DNA from: DATBLQ01 sp036555325
Lineage (GTDB): Bacteria > Pseudomonadota > Alphaproteobacteria > Rhizobiales > Aestuariivirgaceae
DNA: 32,460 nucleotides
Assembly (NCBI GenBank): GCA_036555325.1
Contig: DATBLQ010000051.1
Span: forward strand, 1 to 32,460
Reading direction: 5' to 3'
The translations under genes were made by a program, and so were the position numbers. Below are positions 16,209 to 24,283 of the stretch, piece by piece. The notes under the pieces were generated by a model. That model saw only the letters and a program-made list of their open reading frames with translations. It had not been told where the DNA came from and made no database searches. The stretch's first letter is position 1, and each line of letters starts with the position of its first letter.

Positions 16209-17428
16209 CCCTGCGGCGCCTTGTGTTGACCGCGCAGACGGGCGGCGAGAGAAATGACGTTGGCGACGCCTCGCAACGGCCTAGATGCGGGTACAACCGG
16301 GCGCGGTTCGGTGCCAGTGGCCTCGGCTACTGTTTCGACGATTTCAGTTGAGCTTGCGATGGGCCCTTGGGCTGCCGCTCCAGATTTGAGAACTGCAACC
16401 GATTCGCCAGTGGCGGGTATTTCGGTCAAACCTGGTTGCTCCGTGACCGGGGGCTTTGAGGAGCTCTCGGGGCTTGCGTTGTCAACATTCAGATTGAACT
16501 CGGCGAGTCGGGCGTTGAAACTTTCGTCAAGCCTCTTCAACTCGTTCTCGAGTTCGGCGGTTTCGCGCTCGGCGACTTTCAACTGCTGTTCGAGGTTGCG
16601 GCTACTTGTTTCAAGCTCCGCCAGAGCCTCACCCTTGGCCACGGTTGTCGAAGTTTGCTGAAGCGCTGTGCTGCCTGCGCCGGCCGCCGCTGGCGAGGCC
16701 GAGGGCTCAACCGCAGAATGCGCGACGATTTCCGATTTGAGAGATTCCAATTCACTCTTTTGAGTCTGCAAATGCTGACGCTGGGTCTCGATCTGGGTCG
16801 ACAGCGATGTGAGATCGTCTATGCGCTTCTTGAGGCGATCCGGCGCTGAAAGCGAATCGGGATGAAACAGGCTTCCGGTTGCTTCGCGATCGGCGATGTC
16901 CTTCTTCATGGCAGCAATCTGCCGATTGCGTTCAGTGAGTTCGGCGCGAAGTTTCTCCATAACCTGCGAAAGCTTGTGTATTTCCTCGTCGCGGCCGCGC
17001 AATTGTTCCTTCAGCTGTTGAACTGAGGCGGTGCGAGAGGTCAGCTCGGATTCGAGGGGTGCGAGCTGAACCCGCAGCGACTGAAGTTCGCCTTCGCGTT
17101 CGTTAATCAGCTTGTCGCGAATCCGCAGCTCGGAAATCAAATGGTCGATACGGTTGCGGTTGCGGGAGACTTCCGCCATCTGCTCGGCAAGCCTGGTTTT
17201 GAGATCGGTCATTCGAAGCTCAAGCTTGCGCGACAGCATGGCATATTCGGCTCGGAGCCGGTCGCGGTCGGCCTGAAGCTCGGCAATGGTGGTGGGCGTT
17301 GCGCGCTGCATGCGCTTCTTGCCCAGGCCCAACGCAAAGACCCAGGTCAAACGCCCCAGAAACAGCGCGATCAATGCTGCGACGGCAAAACCGAGTGCCA
17401 CCAGCATGATGGTCTCGATCTGAGACAT
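16205..17428 (-). CDS. Membrane-anchored coiled-coil protein
   Basis: 407 residues. One membrane helix at about 7-31 (IMLVALGFAVAALIALFLGRL) is followed by a long heptad-rich coiled coil from about 48 to 240 (e.g. ELQADRDRLRAEYAMLSRKL and LSQVMEKLRAELTERNRQIA). A shorter coil lies at about 270-325, and a Pro/Ala/Ser-rich tail ends in a basic patch. AGGAAAGG precedes the ATG. Proteins with this layout in Rhizobiales are annotated only as hypothetical. A structural or envelope scaffold role is possible, but there is no catalytic motif. Confidence 0.75.
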   Translation of the reverse strand: MSQIETIMLVALGFAVAALIALFLGRLTWVFALGLGKKRMQRATPTTIAELQADRDRLRAEYAMLSRKLELRMTDLKTRLAEQMAEVSRNRNRIDHLISELRIRDKLINEREGELQSLRVQLAPLESELTSRTASVQQLKEQLRGRDEEIHKLSQVMEKLRAELTERNRQIAAMKKDIADREATGSLFHPDSLSAPDRLKKRIDDLTSLSTQIETQRQHLQTQKSELESLKSEIVAHSAVEPSASPAAAGAGSTALQQTSTTVAKGEALAELETSSRNLEQQLKVAERETAELENELKRLDESFNARLAEFNLNVDNASPESSSKPPVTEQPGLTEIPATGESVAVLKSGAAAQGPIASSTEIVETVAEATGTEPRPVVPASRPLRGVANVISLAARLRGQHKAPQG

Positions 17429-17596
17429 GCACCTTTCCTACAGCAACATCAGCAACCCCGCCCGCCGGCGAAGCATAGAGCGCTTGAGTCTCGCGATGCC
17501 AAGAAAAAAGCAAGGATAATTTTACGATTGCAGGGCCCTTGGTTACCTGGCCGGCCTTGGCAAATCGGCAATTTCCTGTCTGCAGACGGCTGAAAT

Positions 17597-18202
17597 CTAA
17601 AAAGGATTCCAGCTCGGGTGGTTGGAATATTTAAGGTAGCCTGCGTTAACCCCGAGCCTCATTCCAAGGCCGGTGCGGATGGGTGCCAGCCTAACCGTCC
17701 CGGATTGTTGGAAATTCACGCCCAGGCCACCCACCACATAGGCCGTACCCTCGACCCCGGCAAATCGCCTGTAGATATCGTCGGGGTGCTCGAGTCCGTA
17801 CACCAGCACCAGGACACGCGAGCCGTTTCCCCCAAAGTCGAGGCCGATCGAAGGCCCCTGCCAATAGACCTTTTTCCGGAGGCCGTTCTTCATGAACAGC
17901 GTTCCCTCACCGTAACGCAGTCCGCCTACAAAGGCGCCCGATCCCTCTTCGCCGATAATATAGCCGTTCGGTTCGCCATGGCGGCGAAAGGCGTATTCGA
18001 CCACGCCCGCCACTTCCTTGGTGGCGCGGCCAAATACCCTGTGCCCTTTGTCAACAATCTCCTGTGAGGTGTACGTTTCAGACTGCTCCGGCGAAGTTGA
18101 GGCAGTCACGGCCCCGGATGGCAACGCATCGGACAACACCATGACCAGTGCCGCAATCAGGCTCAAAGCAAGATGGCTTAAGCGATTTCGTTTCTCGGAC
18201 AT
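17597..18202 (-). CDS. DUF1134 family exported protein
   Basis: 201 residues from the ATG at 18202. A signal peptide (LALSLIAALVMVLSDALPSGA) is followed by the DUF1134 core: SQEIVDKGHRVFGRATKEVA, GEEGSGAFVGGLRYGEGTLF, VYWQGPSIGLDFGGNGSRVL and GTAYVVGGLGVNFQQ. The family is widespread in Alphaproteobacteria and related to the YSC84 lipid-binding fold; its role is unknown. It lies downstream of cysQ on the same strand, 63 bases away, and the two may be co-transcribed. Confidence 0.9.
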   Translation of the reverse strand: MSEKRNRLSHLALSLIAALVMVLSDALPSGAVTASTSPEQSETYTSQEIVDKGHRVFGRATKEVAGVVEYAFRRHGEPNGYIIGEEGSGAFVGGLRYGEGTLFMKNGLRKKVYWQGPSIGLDFGGNGSRVLVLVYGLEHPDDIYRRFAGVEGTAYVVGGLGVNFQQSGTVRLAPIRTGLGMRLGVNAGYLKYSNHPSWNPF

Positions 18203-18265
18203 CTCGAACCCCACACACGTCCTGTTGCCTGGCTCAAGTCGTAGCAGAGGCGCACTTCCAAACGG

Positions 18266-19072
18266 TTAAGAGAGGGTTATGGGACCAGAAGCAATGAACG
18301 AAGGGTTTGTGAACCCGCGCTCCCGTTTTCCATAGGCAAGCGCTTCTCCAGCTTCCGTCAGCACTTTGCCGCCAGCGGCCGATAGGATTGCGTGGCCGGC
18401 AGCGGTGTCCCATTCCATCGTGGGGCCGAAACGCGGATACACGTCCGCCTCACCGGCAGCAATCAGGCAAAATTTCAATGACGACCCTGCGCAGACGATT
18501 TCGGAGATATTGTGAGATTTCAGCCAATCCTCGGTCCGCCCATCTCTGTGGGACCTGCTGGCCACGGCGCGGAGGCGACCTTTCGCAAGTTTCGCGGCGG
18601 ACAATCGGCGGTGGCAGGGGTTCGACAGTTGTCCTTCCGCGGTCAGGGAGGCTTCAAAGGCGCCTGTCTCGGTGGCTGCCCAGAAGAGACGCGGCAAAGC
18701 AGGGGCGAACACGATGCCCAGCACGGGTTTGTCGTTCTCGATCAATGCTATGTTCACGGTGAACTCGCCGTTGCGACTCAAGAATTCCTTCGTCCCGTCG
18801 AGGGGGTCGATCAGGAAATATCTGTTTCCAGGCGGGGGAATGACACCCGCTGCAACACGTTCCTCAGAAATGGCCGGAATTTCCGGGGCAAGCCTTTCGA
18901 GGCCGGCAAGAATTATTGCTTCGGCCAACAGATCGGCTTCGGTGACGGGGCTTGTGTCCTCTTTCCAACGGATTTGGGGATCATGCCCATAGATCGCCAT
19001 GATAGCCCTACCGGCGTCGACGGCCAGATCCAGGATCCCGGCCAGGAGGGGTGAAGGCGCAGGCTTGCTCAT
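18266..19072 (-). CDS. cysQ: 3'(2'),5'-bisphosphate nucleotidase
   Basis: 268 residues of the inositol-monophosphatase superfamily, CysQ type. CysQ removes the 3'-phosphate from PAP, the by-product of PAPS use in sulfate assimilation. The metal site is visible: the acidic stretch EDTSPVTEADLLAE (38-51), ISEE, and the signature DPLDGTKEF with its two aspartates. The second motif, MEWDTAAGHAILSAAGG, is also typical. It is divergent from chpT, with an 89-base gap. The two sulfotransferase-like genes in the window could be PAPS users if active, which would give CysQ more substrate; that link is only inference. Confidence 0.92.
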   Translation of the reverse strand: MSKPAPSPLLAGILDLAVDAGRAIMAIYGHDPQIRWKEDTSPVTEADLLAEAIILAGLERLAPEIPAISEERVAAGVIPPPGNRYFLIDPLDGTKEFLSRNGEFTVNIALIENDKPVLGIVFAPALPRLFWAATETGAFEASLTAEGQLSNPCHRRLSAAKLAKGRLRAVASRSHRDGRTEDWLKSHNISEIVCAGSSLKFCLIAAGEADVYPRFGPTMEWDTAAGHAILSAAGGKVLTEAGEALAYGKRERGFTNPSFIASGPITLS

Positions 19073-19161
19073 TGATGGAATGAAGGGGCAAAGCTTATCA
19101 GGATTGGCCTTGATCGTAGGCTTCGTGTATCAGGTCGCCGGGAATACTACTGGAGTGATTC

Positions 19162-19809
19162 ATGAGCGGCAATCAAGTGTTGAGCGATCTCGATCTCGCG
19201 GCTCTCCTTTGCAGCAGAGTCTGCCACGACATCATCTCGCCGGTCGGCGCCATCGCCAACGGCCTAGAGGTCCTCGAAGACGAGGATGACGAAGACATGA
19301 AAAAAGTGGCCATGGACCTCGTGCGCAGATCAGCTCGCCAGGCCTCGGCAAAACTGCAGTTTTGCCGAATTGCATTTGGTGCGGCGGGGTCTGCGGGCGC
19401 GTCCTTGGACCTGGGCGAGGCGGGGGACACGGCGAAGGCGTTCCTTGGCGAGGAAAAGGTCAAGCTCGATTGGCAGGCGCCGCGGATAGCGCTGCCCAAG
19501 ACCGAGGTGAAGCTCTTGCTGAACATGATGCTTCTCGGCATATCTGCGGTTCCGAGGGGAGGGACGGTTTTGGTCGCTCTGGAGGAAGGCGCGCCCATGG
19601 TACGGGCGTCGGGCGAAAGCGCAAGAGTGCCTGAAAGCGTAGCCAAGCTGTTGAAAGGGGAGTTCGATGCCGCAGAACTCGACGCGAGGCTGGTGCAACC
19701 CTATTACACGCTCAGACTGGCGCAACAGTCGGGATTTGAAGTCAAGATCGCCGCGGAAGGGAACAAGGTGACACTCGAAGCGCGGCGGCTGGAAGAAAAG
19801 GCGGCGTAG
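19162..19809 (+). CDS. chpT: Histidine phosphotransferase ChpT
   Basis: 215 residues. ChpT takes phosphate from the hybrid kinase CckA and passes it to CtrA and CpdR. The dimerisation helices carry the phospho-acceptor His22 in CSRVCHDIISPVGAI (17-31), a close match to the family motif. The second half is a degenerate ATPase-like domain (KTEVKLLLNMMLLGISAVPRG). GGAG lies six bases before the ATG, and a GATTC methylation site (19157-19161) abuts the start. ctrA converges on it, so ChpT sits next to the gene for its phosphate acceptor, as in many Rhizobiales. Confidence 0.93.
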   Translation: MSGNQVLSDLDLAALLCSRVCHDIISPVGAIANGLEVLEDEDDEDMKKVAMDLVRRSARQASAKLQFCRIAFGAAGSAGASLDLGEAGDTAKAFLGEEKVKLDWQAPRIALPKTEVKLLLNMMLLGISAVPRGGTVLVALEEGAPMVRASGESARVPESVAKLLKGEFDAAELDARLVQPYYTLRLAQQSGFEVKIAAEGNKVTLEARRLEEKAA

Positions 19810-19814
19810 TTGAA

Positions 19815-19858
19815 ACGCAAGCGGGAGAAGTGCCCCTTCACTTTTTAGGATTTTGCGT
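19815..19858. terminator. Possible bidirectional terminator between chpT and ctrA
   Basis: Nested inverted repeats lie in the convergent gap. The inner one pairs GAAGTG (19827-19832) with CACTTT around CCCCTT, leading into a T-run. The outer one pairs ACGCAA (19815-19820) with TTGCGT (19853-19858). The stem is short, so the call is tentative. Confidence 0.35.
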
Positions 19859-19887
19859 GCTGATAAGGACTATTCGCTGCTTTAGCC

Positions 19888-20595
19888 CTAGGCGGTCTCG
19901 CGCAGGTCGGACGGCGCATCGCCGTTCTCGCGCAAGACGTAACCACGGCCCCACACGGTTTCAATGTAGTTCTTGCCACCGGCGGCAACGGCGAGCTTCT
20001 TGCGAAGCTTGCAAATGAAAACGTCGATGATCTTCAGCTCGGGCTCGTCCATTCCCCCATAGAGGTGGTTCAAGAACATTTCCTTGGTGAGCGTGGTTCC
20101 CTTGCGCAAGGAGAGCAGCTCGAGCATTTGATATTCCTTGCCAGTCAAGTGCACGCGCTGGCCGCCGACCTCGACCGTCTTGGTGTCGAGATTGACCACC
20201 AGATCGCCGGTGGTGATAACCGACTGCGCATGGCCCTTCGAACGGCGCACAACGGCATGAATGCGCGCCACAAGCTCGTCCTTGTGGAACGGCTTGGTCA
20301 TATAGTCGTCTGCGCCGAAGCCGAGGCCCTTGACCTTGTCCTCGATGCCAGCAAGCCCTGAAAGGATCAGAATCGGCGTGTTCACCTTGCTGACGCGCAA
20401 TGACTTCAAAACCTCATAGCCGCTCATGTCGGGGAGATTGAGGTCGAGCAAAATGATGTCGTAATCGTAGAGCTTGCCGAGATCGACACCTTCTTCGCCG
20501 AGATCGGTGGTGTAGACGTTGAAACCCTCCGACTTCAGCATCAGTTCGATGCTTTGGGCAGTGGCGGTGTCGTCTTCTATGAGAAGCACCCTCAT
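19888..20595 (-). CDS. ctrA: Cell-cycle response regulator CtrA
   Basis: 235 residues; a two-domain OmpR-type regulator. The receiver has the acidic pocket IEDD (6-9), phospho-acceptor Asp51 (LLDLNLPDMSG) and the conserved PILILSGL and DYMTKPF segments. The winged-helix domain ends with the typical IETVWGRGYVLRE. The ATG at 20595 gives the normal CtrA length and has AAGGGG at proper spacing; ORF extension upstream is not needed. CtrA controls the cell cycle, polarity and flagellar genes and, in Caulobacter, itself. A GAATC methylation site (20598-20602) sits right at the start. The gene is divergent from fliJ and convergent with chpT. Confidence 0.96.
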   Translation of the reverse strand: MRVLLIEDDTATAQSIELMLKSEGFNVYTTDLGEEGVDLGKLYDYDIILLDLNLPDMSGYEVLKSLRVSKVNTPILILSGLAGIEDKVKGLGFGADDYMTKPFHKDELVARIHAVVRRSKGHAQSVITTGDLVVNLDTKTVEVGGQRVHLTGKEYQMLELLSLRKGTTLTKEMFLNHLYGGMDEPELKIIDVFICKLRKKLAVAAGGKNYIETVWGRGYVLRENGDAPSDLRETA

Positions 20596-21000
20596 AAGAA
20601 TCCCCTTCAATTCAGACCAGCGGCACGAGCGACGTTACCAGCGGACACGCACTTCAAACGAGGCTCAACCCGTCGGTTAATGCTGCTAGTTAAGATACTC
20701 TGAGAAAGGTTAACAAAACCTAATTCATCTAGTCCACTGAAGGACTTCACTCGCCCAAGACGCGCATAATTGTTGCTCGATGACCTGGGCGAACACACTC
20801 AAATTGCGAACGCAGCACCGGTCCAGATTAGTCCTTATGTTGGTTCGAATCCAGGGTTTACCGAGCCTTAAGGCAGGTCGTTCACAATCACTCTGGGCCG
20901 GAATGTTTCAGCCTAGTCGATTCGTGCCAGGCTGAAAAGGGAAAGCTCCGGGTTGCAACGTGGAAGATCGTAATCCGCACTTGTGAAAGAGGCCTTGGTC
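20596..21000. promoter_or_regulatory. ctrA/fliJ divergent regulatory region with CtrA-like and GANTC sites
   Basis: 405 bases. TTTA-N7-TTAA at 20857-20871 matches the CtrA box TTAA-N7-TTAA in 7 of 8 fixed bases. Three further TTAA tetramers lie closer to ctrA (20677, 20690, 20710) but without the seven-base spacing. GANTC sites, the target of the CcrM methylase, are at 20598, 20847 and 20919. The arrangement fits cell-cycle control of ctrA and a flagellar gene; activity is inferred. Confidence 0.5.
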
Positions 21001-21390
21001 ATGCGTTCGAAAGACAATCTGCTTCGCCTTCACCGCTTCAAACTCGAAGAACGTCGCCGCCAGGTGGCAGAAATAGAACAGATGATAGCGGAGTTCCTAA
21101 GGAAGCAAGACGAGCTTGAAGCCCACATCCGCATGGAAGAAAACCGAAACGGGGTGTCCGATCCGGCGCATTTCAACTATTCGACATCGGCAAAGGCATC
21201 AAGGCTCAGACGCGACAACCTGCTTCGCTCAATCGGGGAACTGAAAGACCAGCTCGACAGCGCCAAGACGCTTCTGGCCGAAGAAGAAAGCGAATTGCGC
21301 AAGATAGAGCTGCTGGCTGAAAAGGAAGGCGAGGCCAGAGCCGAAGTTCCGGCGGTGCCGACTCCCCAGTCCGTGAGTTACATCCGCTAA
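21001..21390 (+). CDS. fliJ: Flagellar export protein FliJ-like
   Basis: 129 residues from the ATG at 21001 (AGAGG eight bases upstream; the GTG at 20983 is less likely). It is almost entirely coiled coil: an opening SKDNLLRLHRFKLEERRRQV, then EIEQMIAEFLRKQDELEAHI, and a second long helix near the end. This is the FliJ pattern, whose members act as a stalk in the type III flagellar export ATPase with FliI. fliI is not in this window, unlike in many bacteria where the two are adjacent. Assignment rests on the coil pattern and the ctrA neighbour. Confidence 0.75.
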   Translation: MRSKDNLLRLHRFKLEERRRQVAEIEQMIAEFLRKQDELEAHIRMEENRNGVSDPAHFNYSTSAKASRLRRDNLLRSIGELKDQLDSAKTLLAEEESELRKIELLAEKEGEARAEVPAVPTPQSVSYIR

Positions 21391-22133
21391 GACGGACCCG
21401 GCGGGATATTCAGACAAAAGTGGCGCAACTTTTGGTACAGGGGTGCCGCGTCGTCGGCGATTCGCTGCAAGGATGACGGTAATTTGACGGTTGGTTCGGG
21501 CTTGCGCCTCTCGAATCCGGTCGAGGCATGAACCGAATTGTACCAATGACTCCCCCACAGGCCATCGAAGGGCTTGGGCCCCTTAGGCCAGGAGAGCATT
21601 GCCGGCAAAAAATCGATGTTCAGGGCCTGGCAGAGGGCGGGAAGAATGGAGTGCGGGTCGGCCAGCACGTCGTCGGCATCGATCACGACAGGGGGTACAC
21701 CGCGCGCGCTGGCAACCAGTTCGAAGATTTCCCACTGCTCGACGATTCCAATATCGCGCAAAGAAACCTTCTCCCATTTGCGGATGTAGCTTGAAAGGAC
21801 GCGCGCCGGATCGCGGATGAGAAAGGCGTTGGTCAGCTTCAGGATCCAGCGGCGGTCGTAGCCAGGCAGCATGTGGTGGGTCATGTGCTTCTGGTAGAAC
21901 ACGCTTTTCCCCGACAAGGGGGGGCCGACGCAGCGTGCCACCACCTCTTCATAGCGCGATTCATAGTGCGCCATGATTTCCGCCTTCAGGGGATGATCGT
22001 TGCCACGCTCTTTCAGGGAAAAGGCGTAGAAGGGTTCATCCCATACTTCGCAATCGGGACGGTTGCCGAAGGAATACATCATCGCAGTCGAGATATTGCG
22101 TGGCCCGGACCACATGGCGATGTTGACAGGCAT
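21387..22133 (-). CDS. Sulfotransferase-like protein coupled to aminotransferase
   Basis: 248 residues from the ATG at 22133, which shares its first base with the upstream TAA, so translation is coupled. It has a sulfotransferase-like P-loop start: NIAMWSGPRNISTAMMYSF (4-22), where the PRNIST segment corresponds to the 5'-phosphosulfate-binding loop. A later LIRDPARVLSSYIRKW matches the RDP...S motif that contacts the 3'-phosphate of PAPS. The C-terminal half has WPKGPKPFDGLWGSHWY. No acceptor can be guessed. Its end overlaps fliJ by four bases on the opposite strand. Confidence 0.75.
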   Translation of the reverse strand: MPVNIAMWSGPRNISTAMMYSFGNRPDCEVWDEPFYAFSLKERGNDHPLKAEIMAHYESRYEEVVARCVGPPLSGKSVFYQKHMTHHMLPGYDRRWILKLTNAFLIRDPARVLSSYIRKWEKVSLRDIGIVEQWEIFELVASARGVPPVVIDADDVLADPHSILPALCQALNIDFLPAMLSWPKGPKPFDGLWGSHWYNSVHASTGFERRKPEPTVKLPSSLQRIADDAAPLYQKLRHFCLNIPPGPS

Positions 22134-23077
22134 TAGAGATGGCGCGTGGCTTCCTTGATGCAGAGATCCTGGTAGAGGGTTGTGAGCCGTTTGGTAATCT
22201 GGCCGCCGCCTCGCCATTCGCCCTTTTCGGCAAGGGGGGAATGGATGACGCGGCCGTCGACCTCGCGGACCGGAACGCAGCCGGCGAAGGTGCCGGTGAC
22301 AAAAGCCTCATCGGCTCCATAAACGTCATAAAGGGAGAATTCCTTCTCGAAAACTGGGATATCGGCTTGGCGACAGAGGCGGATCATGTTGCCGCGGGTA
22401 ATGCCTGGAATGCAATATTGCCCGGTGGAGGTCCAAACCTCATTGCGGCGCACGATGAAGAAGTGGGTTGAGTTGCACGTGGCGACGAAACCGTGGGGAT
22501 CGAGCATCAGCGCTTCATCGGCTCCTGCGTTGGCGGCCTGAATGCAGGCGGTTATGCAATTGAGCTTCGAATGGGAATTGAGCTTCTGGTCCTGAACATC
22601 GGGATAGCCGCGACGGACATTGACGGTGAAGAGCTTAAGGCCGCGCCGTAAAAGCTCGGGATCGGGAAGCTTGTATTCAGGGATGATCACGATGGTCGCA
22701 GCACCGATGGTGACACGCGGGTCCTGGTAGGGAGTCGACTTGATGCCGCGCGTCACCATGAGCCGGATGTGGACGCCATCGTGCATCTTGTTGGCATCCA
22801 AGCAGGAAAAGAGCTGGCGTACGAGCTCGGCGGGTTTGAGACCGACATCCATGAAAATGGCTTTTGCTCCCTCATAGAGCCGCTCCACATGGGCCCTTAG
22901 AAAGGGGATGCCGCCGTTGACGAGGCGCATGCCCTCCCACACGCCGTCGCCCAAGATGAAGCCCGAATCAAAAACCGATACGACGGCCTCCTTGCGGGGA
23001 AACAACTTGCCGTTCACGGAAACCAGCACCGTTTCATTGCGGCGGTCAGCAAGAAATTCGTGGGTCCCTTTGGCCAT
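22133..23077 (-). CDS. Class IV aminotransferase, branched-chain-like
   Basis: 314 residues of fold-type IV PLP enzymes (branched-chain and D-amino-acid aminotransferases, aminodeoxychorismate lyase). Visible landmarks are VFDSGFILGDGVWEGMRL (35-52), a basic residue at VHIRLMVTRG, the PLP lysine Lys171 in SHSKLNCITACIQAANAGADEALMLD-type sequence, and GITRGNMIRL for the phosphate cup. Where most members have a glutamate in (V)xEGxxSN(I/V)F, here the segment is VATCNSTHFF, with a threonine at that place. It is the first gene of a coupled pair with the sulfotransferase-like gene. The true substrate is uncertain. Confidence 0.85.
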   Translation of the reverse strand: MAKGTHEFLADRRNETVLVSVNGKLFPRKEAVVSVFDSGFILGDGVWEGMRLVNGGIPFLRAHVERLYEGAKAIFMDVGLKPAELVRQLFSCLDANKMHDGVHIRLMVTRGIKSTPYQDPRVTIGAATIVIIPEYKLPDPELLRRGLKLFTVNVRRGYPDVQDQKLNSHSKLNCITACIQAANAGADEALMLDPHGFVATCNSTHFFIVRRNEVWTSTGQYCIPGITRGNMIRLCRQADIPVFEKEFSLYDVYGADEAFVTGTFAGCVPVREVDGRVIHSPLAEKGEWRGGGQITKRLTTLYQDLCIKEATRHL

Positions 23078-23168
23078 GCTCTGCCCTTTTGCGCCGCCTG
23101 CTTATTGCAAGAATCGGGTGGCTGGTCAAAAGGCCCAGGGCTAAAGAGGCTTCCAAAAGGAGTGACAC

Positions 23169-23639
23169 ATGAGCCAATTTCGCGCCATAGGGATGGACAG
23201 CGACCTCGTTAAACGGTTGCGTGCAAGCCGGCTCGACCCGTTCGGGTCAGAGGCTGAGACATGGGTGGCAAACGATGGCCGGTTTCCCTGTCGGCACTGT
23301 CTTGATGAAGCCCGACATGGAAGCGAGGTTCTGCTGATTTCCTATCGGCCGCTGCAGCAGGACACGCCATTTGCCGCGAGGGGTCCGGTTTTCATCTGTG
23401 CCGAAGCGTGTGAAGGTTTCCAGCGCAGTCAGGAAGTTCCGGAAACCGTCCGGACGCGAGAGGTCAATCTTCGCGCCTACACTCCGGCAGGCAGGATGAT
23501 CTATCGCCACTCGCGGCTGACACAAGGGGCCGAGGCACAGCATCACATCGCCGCAATGCTGGATGACAATGAAATCTCAGAAGTGCATGCGCACACGGCC
23601 CTGCATGGCTGTTTCTTGTGCAAATTCGTGCGCGCCTAG
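23169..23639 (+). CDS. DUF1203 family protein
   Basis: 156 residues matching DUF1203 along its length. Characteristic parts are PCRHCLDEARHGSEVLLISY, the FICAEACEGF segment, NLRAYTPAGRMIY and an end with VHAHTALHGCFLCKFVR. Cysteines (PCRHC, CAEAC, CFLCKF) and histidines suggest a metal site, but no function is established for the family. AAGGAG sits six bases before the ATG. It is divergent from the aminotransferase gene and convergent with sciP. The frame stays open after the TAG for another stretch, which I treat as chance. Confidence 0.88.
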   Translation: MSQFRAIGMDSDLVKRLRASRLDPFGSEAETWVANDGRFPCRHCLDEARHGSEVLLISYRPLQQDTPFAARGPVFICAEACEGFQRSQEVPETVRTREVNLRAYTPAGRMIYRHSRLTQGAEAQHHIAAMLDDNEISEVHAHTALHGCFLCKFVRA

Positions 23640-23792
23640 GGTTCGCCATCCGGGCGGCGCTTGCCAGGCGCGATCGTCGAATCCGGACCGGCCGAGCCGC
23701 TCGTTCATCAGTACACGGACGATTTCATCGCGTGCTGCACGATTGGCGCTGATGGCAAGAATTGCAAGATGCGGAAAATGCCGCGCCAGGCT

Positions 23793-24068
23793 TTAGGCGC
23801 GGTACTGCTGGATGCGAGTGGTGCGAAGTCCCGCCAGGCCGTGGCGATCTATCGACCGCTGCCAGCTTAGATATTCCTCAACGGTAAGGGTATACCGGTT
23901 GCACGCTTCTTCCAGGCTCAACAAGCCGCCGCGGACCGCGGCGACGACTTCGGCCTTGCGACGTATGACCCAGCGGCGGGTGCCGGGAGGCGGAAGGTCG
24001 GCAATGGTAAGCGGACTGCCATCGGGCCCGATGACGTAACTTACTCGAGAATGCAACTGACCGTTCAT
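23793..24068 (-). CDS. sciP: CtrA-antagonising regulator SciP (DUF1153)
   Basis: 91 residues, the usual SciP length. In Caulobacter, SciP is a small helix-turn-helix protein that blocks CtrA-dependent transcription at target promoters late in the cycle. The family sequence is clear: VSYVIGPDGSPLTIADLPPP (9-28), TRRWVIRRKAEVVAAVRGGLL (30-50), SLEEACNRYTLTVEEYLSW and a basic end. The ATG at 24068 is the family start. A CtrA-like box (24121-24135) lies about 53 bases upstream, so it may be a CtrA target. It is divergent from mnmA and about 4 kb from ctrA and chpT. Confidence 0.92.
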   Translation of the reverse strand: MNGQLHSRVSYVIGPDGSPLTIADLPPPGTRRWVIRRKAEVVAAVRGGLLSLEEACNRYTLTVEEYLSWQRSIDRHGLAGLRTTRIQQYRA

Positions 24069-24120
24069 TTGCAAACCTGCAGAGGACGCAACTAACCGAT
24101 GTGAAGCTACACGGGTGCAC

Positions 24121-24135
24121 TTAAAGAACAGCTAA
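24121..24135. promoter_or_regulatory. CtrA-like box upstream of sciP
   Basis: TTAA-N7-CTAA (reverse strand TTAG-N7-TTAA), 7 of 8 fixed bases matching the CtrA consensus TTAA-N7-TTAA. It is about 53 bases upstream of sciP and would place CtrA at the promoter of its own antagonist. No experimental support; single near-consensus boxes also arise by chance. Confidence 0.4.
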
Positions 24136-24139
24136 GCAA

Positions 24140-24156
24140 TTGCCAATTTTTGGTAA
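24140..24156. repeat. Inverted repeat TTGCCAA-N3-TTGGTAA
   Basis: Seven-base arms with one mismatch and a TTT centre, immediately next to the CtrA-like box, between sciP and mnmA. It could be an operator for either gene or a chance palindrome. Confidence 0.3.
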
Positions 24157-24283
24157 CGGGACCCTTGCGGATGACCCAAATCCGAACAATCCCTGGCGAA
24201 AACAGCCAAAACCACCTTGTCAAAATAGATTTGCACCCTAGTTTCAGGTGGGTCATAAGTTGCCGTGTTTGCAAGGAATCAAC

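Noticed and set aside
23640..23870. Open frame continuing after the DUF1203 stop codon, suggesting readthrough
   Set aside because: The DUF1203 product already has full family length, and the extension overlaps sciP without any family match.
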